Assembly (NCBI RefSeq): GCF_001439685.1
Contig: NZ_JYLH01000005.1
Location: forward strand, 310,001-374,000
Source of the DNA: Pseudomonas libanensis
GTDB taxonomy: Bacteria; Pseudomonadota; Gammaproteobacteria; Pseudomonadales; Pseudomonadaceae
Length of the DNA stretch: 64,000 nucleotides
Direction: 5' to 3'
The notes beneath the pieces are model-generated. The model was not told the origin of the DNA. It saw nothing but the letters and a program-made list of their open reading frames with translations, and made no database searches. How positions within the stretch are numbered: position 1 is the first letter of the stretch; the number at the start of each line of letters is the position of its first letter. Of the stretch, positions 26,101 to 34,300 are shown in pieces. The position numbers were made by a program, and so were the translations under genes.

Positions 26101-28701
26101 ACTTCGTTGGCCGCACACCTGTTGAATGCGCATATGGGCCGGCTGATCGAGGCTAATCGCAATGACGCACGCTCCAACGATGACCTGGCGCAAGAGAAGT
26201 ACGCGCTCAAAAGCGGCGAGTTGCTCAACGGCATCAAAATTGCGTTGGGATTTGTGCCGTTCATCGGCACCGCCGTGTCTCTGGTAGATGCCGGCATCAG
26301 CCTGTATCAGGCGGTGGAGGCGTTCAGGCGCGGCCAGACCGGGCACGGCATCGACCAACTGGCCTCGGTGTTCGAGTGCCTGGTATTCGCGGTTCTGGAT
26401 GCCGTCGGCATTGCCGCTGCGCCCGCAGCACGCGGCAGCTCGGCCCGACAATTGACGCGCGCCCGCCAAGCCAAGCCCTGGCCCCGCCCAAGCTTCTTGC
26501 GCTCGGTAAAGTCACGCCAGGCTACCCCTGCCCGCCATCGCTTTGCTGGCTACGAACATCCCGAACCTCTGCAAGTCGGCAGCCTGCAACCCGTGCAGGT
26601 GGGGCCTTATCGCCACACTTTTCGCCACACCTCGGGCGAGCACTTCATCCTCAGTGAAGGGCGCTATTTCAAGGTCAAGTTCGATCCCACGGCTCACGAA
26701 ATGCGGCTGAGCGTCACAGGCAAGTCCTACGCACCGGTCATCGCGCTGGATCACGCCTTGCAGTGGGACACCTACTCGGCCCTGCACCGCGGCCAACTCA
26801 CCGCTTATTCGGGCGGCACTGGCCGGGGGCGTGGCAGGGCGCGTGGTGCTGAAGCGCCCACATCCTCTGCCGTGGCACGACAGACTCCGCCCGAGGTAAC
26901 TCAGGTACGCACACAACGCCAGCACACAATCGACCAACTTAGTACGCAGACCCAAGAACTCGCCAAACAAGCGCTGGAGACCAACACAGCAATAGAGAAT
27001 CTGGCGGATCAGTTCAGAGCCCCCACTACCGAGACAGGCATAACTTCGAAACACCGGGCGACCCATGCTCTGGATGTGATCCTGACCAGCGAAGCTGACC
27101 GCGCCAAAGAGCTATATGCGTTAAGTCAAACAGCCTCGACGCTTCCAGGCAGTACCCTGCGTCAGACCGCTATTCAAGGTCAAGACTGGAGCGCTATGGT
27201 CGTGGGCAATCGTAACGCGCATCTGGCCCTGAATGCCCGCCGACGGATGATTGGCCTGCGGGAACAGTTCGTCACGTTAAAGGCACGCATGGCGGCGCTG
27301 ACGCCTGGCAGCACCGAATACTTGAGCGTCGATCGCGCGCTCAAACAGTGCCGAGTCGACATGTTCAACGACCTGAAAAAGATAAAAAGTGCGCTCAAAG
27401 ACGTGGATATCTGGTTAAAGCGTATATCTGCCCCCTCCAGGCGTTCGGAAGTTACCAACTTGGCATCGTCACTGCAGGAAACATTCACCCCATTGCGCGT
27501 GCAGACATCGCAGGCCGAGCTGTTGTCAGAACTCGTGCAGGGTCAACGTCAGGCCGGGAACCCTGGATGGATCTATCAAGAAAGGCTGCTGAGACCGGCC
27601 ATCGACAAACTCAAGCGCACCATCGCCACTCATCGAGATTTACCCGAGGCCAACATTAGTCACACCCAGCGCAACCAAGTGCTGAATAACATCATCGAGA
27701 CATATGAGCAGTTTAACCGCCATCTGACCACCTGGAGTGCCCTCTCACCGGACCACTTTGACCCGAGCCATGTTTCACACATGCTGGAAATCCTGCCTAA
27801 ATTGATAGAACGCGCTCGCCGAAACATAAAAAAGACTTACACCAACCCGCAGCCACAGCACACTAAAACACTCTTTGAAACGGAAGATGGCCAGACGCTG
27901 GTGGGCGCAGAGAGGCCACCGCAGCAACAATCACCGCGGCAATTCATCGTCACCGACAGGGACGGGCAACCTATCGAGGTCTGGGAGCAGATCTCCGACA
28001 GCCGGCGCTACCGCCTGAACATCGAGCAGAGCCAGCCCAGAGCTTCGTCCCCGGCACTGCCCAGCGACCTGCCAACCATAGTTAACGAGGCCCAGGCCCG
28101 CTTGGATGCAGTGGACGCGCTCGAAAGCAAAGTTCGCGCTTACAACACAATGGAGCCGATCAACCTTGAACACATATTGGTCAATGAAGCCGAGGCGCTC
28201 GAGTTTCGCGCCCACCAAGTGCAAAGCCTGGCCCCCGATCATTTGCTGATCGAACAACTGCGCAGCCGGGCAACACTGCTCAAGAGCGCCGCTGAGAACT
28301 TGCGTATCGAGCGTACGTTGGCCAGCAAAACACCCACCGAAGGCTATGTGGACTATCTGATAGAAAAGAACCGCCTGGAGGTACGCAAAGTCGGTATCCG
28401 GCGAGAGCTGAAACAGAAACGTCCCGATGGCAAAACCGATTATTTGCAGGAATACGCCCTTCACGACCGCCAGCAAACATCGGATCAACCGCTGTGGTAC
28501 GCCCATTTTCACTATGTCGAGGCCAACTCAGCGTTCGACACCTTTGCCAAGGCACATGTGAAAATCCCTGAGCAACGTTTTCAGGGCCTGCACTGGCAAA
28601 TGGCGGCAGAAGGGCGTGGCGTCGGCTTCGCCGACTTGAAAATCTGGCGCGGAAATATTGAAAAGCCCTTCGCCAATAAACACTTTGCAGCGATCGAATA
28701 A
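23128..28701 (+). CDS. giant toxin-like protein 1 (DUF6543/dermonecrotic-toxin-N-type), unknown C-terminal domain
   Basis: 1857 residues, no signal peptide. Residues 1-1000 are mixed alpha/beta, with four degenerate copies of a module centred on LYxP (near residues 107, 240, 527, 916). A hydrophobic stretch follows (about 1032-1070 and 1080-1102: NGIKIALGFVPFIGTAVSLV, then CLVFAVLDAVGIAAAP), possibly membrane-inserting. Next are a basic linker (GRGRGRARG near 1232) and a long helical part. The final 130 residues (TEGYVDYLIEKNRLEVRK ... WYAHFHYVEANSAF ... LKIWRGNIEKPF) form a compact domain I cannot name. The layout matches large Pseudomonas proteins that databases call dermonecrotic-toxin-N or DUF6543 proteins. 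No immunity-like gene is adjacent. Target and export route are unknown. Confidence 0.75.
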   Translation: MTSFLTPLPQLPPLTQHSLDDDLVWDATQRWQDCHRELRTLMAGIPSVRSSINQLLQEHLQLDGERVGLQFAANEQRGSSRISLTEACLYMQQHPNLDTTQLPPAAVLYLPAQHSLSLYTPSMLLDQLKILDLKQAIDNNWLRYWRTARAPDSPATCLKRAEELYRVHFEASAEHLLAEGKVNSEVLAPLFRLINPTHTTPEPQNVCCEQVLLKPAASSAIALPGAWVLTLDSEQPVRQLLYVPAFAPAWYIFTRREDLERWVLDRQTLLFATASSDPQATIEYRIKNNPLDDGISLWIKQLTEEQYQDAIRPVAGATLDDAFLARLHIDQLDARRQGLSLFAEAPPLPQVDAAQEAQLPQFGQLHNGVDAAQREALVRHQRDALERLFANDSPVGPTGTRWQAFRLKLDELKAQQRAGEAAAQAMLNRRPFDLTTLNTQYSALYQARLQGLRIEAQLQQMLGQISEDELQLIESAVATPLPDVVALAFSIKLPDHANPTVRALNGPLVFLPPQNPQTPDVRDGCHVLYWPGNDGGVQRFASRQALEEQVFSIHPEDDVLALQFITLSADPFDHSLSSQQTAFEEQAARLHQTWSAPEQATRLASELELLREQTVPTLLIPDNTAREVALVQLVEQHNARLLAEQLPSWLRTQTTEDHKTLKVLLNSYIDALGRSQALQQRSLLSRDAFVDQQIQARLRKDFALQKGFTLQLDLPDIVEQKRDIISGSAPGTPIKIIHVPSKKRSKMSLNELALRNIDSDISQRLFHMKVEATADDASELATLRAGITYDYLKSTVSDLDLAKRYETLILETFRGAGNESLHEKQYRRECLIKPLQVMLKAQSLLARMQNHISADERHILDIAIDADTRDAWRVDGKHISLLPAHLSAGGKDTNDESPITLSGITFIEEKISGTTLLYLPDTPDGRCLRGFANLNQARIALFDLCRLDSMVEYVAGRAIKGDVRAHIERIDRAIRQDYDAMIQAGLAWPATTSLAAHLLNAHMGRLIEANRNDARSNDDLAQEKYALKSGELLNGIKIALGFVPFIGTAVSLVDAGISLYQAVEAFRRGQTGHGIDQLASVFECLVFAVLDAVGIAAAPAARGSSARQLTRARQAKPWPRPSFLRSVKSRQATPARHRFAGYEHPEPLQVGSLQPVQVGPYRHTFRHTSGEHFILSEGRYFKVKFDPTAHEMRLSVTGKSYAPVIALDHALQWDTYSALHRGQLTAYSGGTGRGRGRARGAEAPTSSAVARQTPPEVTQVRTQRQHTIDQLSTQTQELAKQALETNTAIENLADQFRAPTTETGITSKHRATHALDVILTSEADRAKELYALSQTASTLPGSTLRQTAIQGQDWSAMVVGNRNAHLALNARRRMIGLREQFVTLKARMAALTPGSTEYLSVDRALKQCRVDMFNDLKKIKSALKDVDIWLKRISAPSRRSEVTNLASSLQETFTPLRVQTSQAELLSELVQGQRQAGNPGWIYQERLLRPAIDKLKRTIATHRDLPEANISHTQRNQVLNNIIETYEQFNRHLTTWSALSPDHFDPSHVSHMLEILPKLIERARRNIKKTYTNPQPQHTKTLFETEDGQTLVGAERPPQQQSPRQFIVTDRDGQPIEVWEQISDSRRYRLNIEQSQPRASSPALPSDLPTIVNEAQARLDAVDALESKVRAYNTMEPINLEHILVNEAEALEFRAHQVQSLAPDHLLIEQLRSRATLLKSAAENLRIERTLASKTPTEGYVDYLIEKNRLEVRKVGIRRELKQKRPDGKTDYLQEYALHDRQQTSDQPLWYAHFHYVEANSAFDTFAKAHVKIPEQRFQGLHWQMAAEGRGVGFADLKIWRGNIEKPFANKHFAAIE

Positions 28702-28783
28702 CCATTGCGGGCGGCCTCGCTATAAACATGAACAGAACTCAATGGGTTAACATTGAACACAAATTCTGCTCATGGAGGCCACC

Positions 28784-29701
28784 GTGCTGGAAATACGCCA
28801 CCTCAAGACCCTGCACGCCTTACGTGAAGCCGACAGCCTGGTGGAAGCCGCTGAGCGCCTGCACCTGACCCAGTCCGCTCTGTCCCACCAGTTCAAAGAG
28901 CTGGAAGAGCGCCTGGGCATGCAGCTGTTCGTGCGCAAAACCAAGCCGCTGCGCTTCACCAGCGCCGGCCTGCGCCTGCTGCAATTGGCCGATGCCACCC
29001 TGCCGCTGCTGCGCGGCGCCGAGCGGGACATTGCGCGTTTGGCCGGTGGTACCGCCGGGCGGCTGCACATGGCGATCGAGTGCCACAGCTGCTTCCAGTG
29101 GCTGATGCCGACCATCGACCAGTTCCGCGATGCCTGGCCGGAAGTCGAGCTGGACCTGGCCTCGGGTTTTGCCTTCGCGCCGCTGCCAGCGCTGGCCCGT
29201 GGCGACCTGGACCTGGTGGTGACCTCCGACCCGCTGGAACTGCCGGGCATCACCTACGTGCCACTGTTCACCTACGAAGCCATGCTGGCCGTGGCCAACC
29301 AGCATGCGCTGGCGAACAAGTCCTACATCGTCCCGGAAGACCTGCTGACAGAGACCCTGATCACCTACCCGGTGGAACGTGACCGCCTGGATATCTTCAC
29401 CCGCTTTCTTGAACCGGCCGACGTCGAACCCGCCCAGGTGCGGACCTCGGAGTTGACCGTGATGATGATGCAACTGGTGGCCAGCGGCCGTGGGGTGTGC
29501 GGCATGCCCCATTGGGCACTGCATGAATACAGCTCACGCGGGTATGTGAAGGCCAAGCGTTTGGGTGAGAAAGGGTTGTTCGCCACGTTGTATGCAGGCA
29601 TTCGTGCCGACATGCTGGATGCGCCCTATATGCGCGACTTCTTGCTGACGGCCAAGGACACGTCGTTTTCCACATTGGATGGGGTCAGCGCCGTGCGTTG
29701 A
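28784..29701 (+). CDS. metR: LysR-family methionine regulator
   Basis: A 305-residue LysR-type regulator. The N-terminal winged helix (VLEIRHLKTLHALREADSLVEAAERLHLTQSALSHQFKELE) and the co-inducer domain containing IECHSCFQWLMPTIDQF and the PVERDRLDIFTRFLEPA segment match MetR, the homocysteine-responsive activator of methionine synthesis genes. I chose the GTG at 28784 because a GGAGG ribosome-binding site lies 5 bp before it; the upstream ATG at 28772 has none. It is a core gene between two accessory stretches. Confidence 0.9.
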   Translation: MLEIRHLKTLHALREADSLVEAAERLHLTQSALSHQFKELEERLGMQLFVRKTKPLRFTSAGLRLLQLADATLPLLRGAERDIARLAGGTAGRLHMAIECHSCFQWLMPTIDQFRDAWPEVELDLASGFAFAPLPALARGDLDLVVTSDPLELPGITYVPLFTYEAMLAVANQHALANKSYIVPEDLLTETLITYPVERDRLDIFTRFLEPADVEPAQVRTSELTVMMMQLVASGRGVCGMPHWALHEYSSRGYVKAKRLGEKGLFATLYAGIRADMLDAPYMRDFLLTAKDTSFSTLDGVSAVR

Positions 29702-29708
29702 GCGGGCT

Positions 29709-29781
29709 TGTGTGGGAGCCGGGCTTGCCCGCGATGCAGGCACCGCGGTGGTTCAGTTACGCCGTGGTGATGCCATCGCAG
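29709..29781. repeat. left part of a REPIN interrupted by a mobile element
   Basis: TGTGGGAGCCGGGCTTGCCC begins a REPIN whose right arm (GCAAGCCAGCTCCCACA, to about 30182) lies on the far side of a 375-bp insertion. Deleting the insert and one copy of the 10-bp flank rebuilds a normal REPIN. Confidence 0.75.
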
Positions 29782-30156
29782 CATGGGTATCTACACAACT
29801 TTGGTACGCCGCTGCTCCTATGCAAGGGTGCTTGCTGCCTGGCAGCTTATAGCTATCTAACTGATGCACCGCGATCCAAATGTGGGAGGGGGCTTGCCCC
29901 CGATGGCGGCCTGACAGCCGACCAGGATGTTGGATCAGACTGAGTACATATCCGTTATTTAGGTAACGGCCACTTAGGGTTCCGCCCTTACGGCGGCTAA
30001 ACCGCCATCCCTGCCGGTTTACCCCCCAAATCCCTGTCGAATTCCGGCCAGCGTGGTTTAACGGGGCGCCTAAGATCAAAAGCAGATCAAGAGCGGCTCG
30101 CTTCGCATCGTGGTTACGGTTGAGTCGGCTGATATAAAGTTGTGTAGATACCTATG
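29782..30156. mobile_element. MITE-like element, copy 1 (375 bp)
   Basis: The ends are near-perfect inverted repeats: CATGGGTATCTACACAACT at the left and the complement of CATAGGTATCTACACAACT at the right, matching over about 20 of 21 bases. It is flanked by perfect 10-bp direct repeats GCCATCGCAG (29772-29781 and 30157-30166), the mark of target-site duplication. The interior has no credible gene. It carries a REP palindrome (29879-29906) and stretches shared with copy 2 at 43.5 kb, for example TACATATCCGTTATTTA, AACGGCCACTTAGGGTTCCG and CCAGCGTGGTTTAACGGGGC. Confidence 0.8.
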
Positions 30157-30199
30157 GCCATCGCAGGCAAGCCAGCTCCCACAGTGAACTTCAGTCAAC

Positions 30200-30694
30200 C
30201 TATAGTTCGCGCCACATATGGATCTTGTCGAAATACTCGACGCCCACCCGCACCGCCAAAGGTTCCAGGCCGTACTGGATAAACCCGCACCGCCGGTAGA
30301 GCGCAAAGGCTGCGTCATTGCCGGCGGTGACGGTCAGTTGAATCAGCTTGAGGCGAGGATGTTGGCGTGCCTCTTCGAGCGCCGCTTCCACCAGCTGGCG
30401 CCCCAACCCTTGCTGTTGATAAGCCTCGGTCACGTACATACCGAACAAGGTCACCTTGTGCCGTGCCTTTTCCCGGGGCTCGAACGCCAGGCCGACAATG
30501 CCCGCCAACTGATCGCCCTCGAACGCGCCAAGCAGCCGGTCCAGCGGGCTGTCGAGGCGCTTCTCCCACCAGCTCAACGGCATCGCCGCGCGCTCAGCCA
30601 CGCTGGAGGTGAACGCCTGCGGGTAAGCGCTGTAAGCCTCGAGCATCAACGCCCGATAGGCTTGCGCATCGTGGGTGAGCAGTTGACGGATCAT
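30200..30694 (-). CDS. GNAT-family N-acetyltransferase
   Basis: A 164-residue GNAT protein. The acetyl-CoA binding loop is in VTEAYQQQGLGRQLVEAALEEA (Q/RxxGxG/A motif), followed by LTVTAGNDAAFALYRRCGF, the typical beta5-alpha4 end of the fold. The substrate is unknown. The start overlaps the Nudix gene stop (TGATG), so the two are co-translated; the longer upstream frame is not supported. Confidence 0.85.
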   Translation of the reverse strand: MIRQLLTHDAQAYRALMLEAYSAYPQAFTSSVAERAAMPLSWWEKRLDSPLDRLLGAFEGDQLAGIVGLAFEPREKARHKVTLFGMYVTEAYQQQGLGRQLVEAALEEARQHPRLKLIQLTVTAGNDAAFALYRRCGFIQYGLEPLAVRVGVEYFDKIHMWREL

Positions 30695-31104
30695 CAATCG
30701 GTAGCCAGCGAATCGCGATAGAACGGCAGGATCAAATCGCGCGTCAGAGGTGCCAGGTGCAGGCCGCCGTCGCCCGCAGGATCGATCCAGCATATTTCTT
30801 CGATCTCCGCAGCAGGGGCCACCACCTCGTTGACCTGCATTTGGAACAGCTCGGCCTGCACGGTAAACCCGGGTTCATTGGCGGCAGGCGCCGAGAACTG
30901 TCCTAGGTAGACGGCGGTACCCGGATCGATGCGCAAGTTCAACTCCTCATACAATTCACGAGCAAGCGCCTCGACGGGTTGTTCACCGGCGTCGATCTTG
31001 CCACCAGGCTGCATGAAGGCCTGGGTACCGCGCTTGCGTACCAGCAGAGTCTGACCATCGTCGCGGATCAACAGCGCGGCGGCAATGCGGATTTTTTTGG
31101 CCAT
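30694..31104 (-). CDS. Nudix hydrolase
   Basis: A 136-residue Nudix-fold hydrolase. The Nudix box GGKIDAGEQPVEALARELYEEL fits GX5EX7REUXEEXGU, with Asn in place of the last Gly (EELNL). Such enzymes split nucleoside diphosphates linked to another moiety. It is the first gene of a two-gene unit with the GNAT acetyltransferase. The substrate cannot be inferred. Confidence 0.88.
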   Translation of the reverse strand: MAKKIRIAAALLIRDDGQTLLVRKRGTQAFMQPGGKIDAGEQPVEALARELYEELNLRIDPGTAVYLGQFSAPAANEPGFTVQAELFQMQVNEVVAPAAEIEEICWIDPAGDGGLHLAPLTRDLILPFYRDSLATD

Positions 31105-31301
31105 GGGAAGCCCTTCCCCTCAGATTAAAAAGTCGTCAAGGATCCCATGCACAGTCGGCGCAAGCAACTCGCTCACCACGACGACATTTTGCCGACATAC
31201 ATGCACCGCAAGGCCCACTGCCGCCAACTCTACACTCGCAAACTCAATTTAAGCCGCGCTCGCCGCCCCTGTGCGCCATGCCCTTTTACAAGAGTTTATC
31301 C

Positions 31302-34300
31302 ATGCATATTTCCGCTCAAGAACCGTCTGCCGACGAACCACAACCGCAGCAGGCCGATGAACAACTGAATGACCTCATCCGTAAACTCGACCAGCTCAAT
31401 GCCCAGACATCACAGTTGATCCAGCAACAGCCCAGTGTGGGCGGCGTATACCAGCAACAACTGGCAGAGATGTTTCCCGATGTGCATTTGCCCATCGATC
31501 CAAATCAGATTTTTTACAGTCGCTATCGCGAGGTCCAGGACGGGCAGAAGCAATTACTGTCCTGCGAATCTCTGGGCTCGCTGCTGACCAGGTTACGCGC
31601 CCCGGATGCCAAGACCTATCTGACCGAAGAGAGTGGTGCTTTCTACCGGCAATGCGACACGCTGGACGCTGACCAGCGCCTCAGCGCCACTGCCTCGCCG
31701 GCGATCTTGGCCGTCAGGCTGGAAATGGCCATTACCCAGAGCCTGAACACATTTTGGGAATCCGCCGAGCCTGGTCAACCCACTCCAGAGTCACAACTGA
31801 TCGCATTGCGTCGCCAGGTGCTGGCTCAACAACTGGCATTGCGCACACTGGATGGCACGCTGTCGGCCCAAGGCCGGGCGCTGGCGGACGCGGTTCTCAA
31901 ATATCCCAGTGATGCGGCGCGGGAAAAGGCGCTCGCCGCCGAAAACCGGCCGCAGGTCTATCAGTTGGCACTGGAGGACGGCAGTGAGTTCGCCGCAGCC
32001 TTCATCCTGAGCCCCCCACACGACACGTCTGCCAAGGGCCGCGTGATGCTGTATAGCCCGAGCGAAGAGTTTGAGGAATTTGACAACCTGCAACGTTTGA
32101 ATGAAACCGTCTCGGCGCGCATAGCAGAAGGTGGCCCGGCAGGCCAACTGCTGATCGCCAGCCTGTTGAACGCCTCGGGCGCCGCTCTGAGCGGTGCATA
32201 CATGCTGGCGGCACAACCCCCACGGATCAGCACAGACGTGATTGCAGCCAGTGTTCGCTCACTGCGCATGCTGCAACATTATGCGATCCGTTACGCCGTG
32301 CGCAGGGCAGTATTGCCGGAGCCAGACGAGCTCGATCGGGTTGCAGACCTGGCGCTGCAACTGGATGTCGCCGGCGCTTTCGCCGCACGCAACCTGCGCC
32401 TGGTGGACGTAGAACCGACGTGGTTGAAAACCGTCAGTGCGCAAGATCAAGCCCTTTACCGACAACTGGACAAGGCGTTGCTCGACAGTAACCAGGTGCT
32501 TATTCCGTTACTCGAGAACATATCGAGCCTGGAGGCGTTCTCTGAAACGGAAACCGACAGGGTACTCAAAACCCAGAAACCGGCGTATGCCGACGTGGAC
32601 GTCGACACTTACAGAAGCCTGGTGTATTTGCGTGCGTCAGCGGAGCAGGCATCCAGGTCGGTGGAGGTGCGCGGCTATCGCGACATAGACAGCGCCGTCG
32701 TCTACGTCAGCGAAGACCCCAAAATCGATATCCCGCAGTTTTTACAGGGTAAACACCTGACGTGGGGCACCTGGAGGACCTCCGTTCTCGTAGACCTGCG
32801 CACATTGGCCAGTTATGCCCGACGCAACGTCGAACCGTTTTCCGTGGGCGGCCTGCTGACAACGATCAGCGCTACCGCCAGTATCGTCGACACCGCCGGC
32901 GTCCAGCATGGCAGGCTCGGCAATAGCGATTTGCGTGCGCTCGCCCAGGCGGCCGACATTGGTCAGAAATACGACACATACCTGCGCAGCGCCTTCGCGC
33001 ACAGTGGCGCCGGGCGCACCTTCGCCACCGCCTGGCAAAATGCCTGTGCGGCGCAATTGAACCTGGATGCCCTTGAGGCTCGGCTGAACCCCGATGCCCA
33101 TAAGCTGTTTACCTTTCACACCCCCGGCAGCGGGCTCGACTGGATACAGGCGATAGCGCTGCACCCCGACTCAACCAACCGCCCCAAAGTCAGCGACCAC
33201 GATATAGAGGTCAACCTGCTGGTAATGGGCGGTGCGCAAGCCAGGGGGCAAGGTGGGCAAGTGATCAATCGCGTGCTGGTCATCAATCGCAAGGGCACCC
33301 AGCCATCCGGGGTCAGTGTGCTGTATACACCGCAGTCACCGGATGGCATGCCCTTCAGGGAGCTGGCCAACGGCCTGGCAGACCTGGATACGCTTAAGGC
33401 AAAACCCGAATGGCAGGCTTACTTCAGGCCGCGAATGGCGACTCAGGATGCACAGGAAGTTGAACGCATTTTCAACGATAAGCGCGATGTACACCGTTAT
33501 GTCTTGACGCCCATCACCGGGCATTTGCATGCGTACTTGTATTCGGCGCAACTGGGCTTTCAACTGGCGCACGCCGATTACCGTACCCGCAGCAATGCGC
33601 AGATTTTGCGCGAATCGGTGGTGAACACCCTTATGTTTGGCGTTGATGCAGCCGATTTGCTGGTGGGACTGATCCCCGGTAAGGCCACGCTGTCGCTGCT
33701 GCGTCGAGGTATCAATCGTGGCCTGGCCCTGTCCAAACGGCTGGGGCGTCGGCTCCCTGGGCTGGTCAAGAAAATCGGTACTGATAAGCACACCAGCATC
33801 GTGCTGACCAAGGCCTCAATCCGCCCGTTGGAACCGGCCTGGGTCGATGTGGCGCCGTATCGGTTGCCTGAACGAATCGAGGCGTTCTTTGACGTCGAGG
33901 AGTTTGCCCTAACTCACCGATACAAGTTGTCACGCCAGTCCGGCAGCGCGCCGTTTTTTTTGGACAAACACAATAACCAGTTCATCGCAATGCGCGACCA
34001 GACAGGCCGCTATCACCTGTATCAATCCTATGTGGACGACGGCGCACGCTATGTAAAAGACCCGGCGGGCAACAAGGTGGACTTTATGGTCGTGCCGGGA
34101 GACGCAAAAAGCTGGAAGCCGCGCTTCCAACGCAACGCCCAAGGCGGCGGTTCCGTTCTAGGTGCCCTGCGCGCTCCTCTCACCCCTGAACAGCAAGTGG
34201 ATGCGGACCTGATCGCCGCCACACGGATTTTCGCAACAAACGAACGGGAGATGCGCGACTTCTTGAGCGTCATAGAACAAACCGGCGCCTCCCAGAAACT

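Noticed and set aside
24059..26469. Minus-strand frames inside giant protein 1 (for example 25180-26469)
   Set aside because: They lie wholly within a 1857-codon gene with consistent codon use and have no motif of their own.
29702..30199. Small genes in the metR to GNAT gap
   Set aside because: The frames lie within the REPIN and the MITE-like element, have no ribosome-binding site and are not shared between the two copies.
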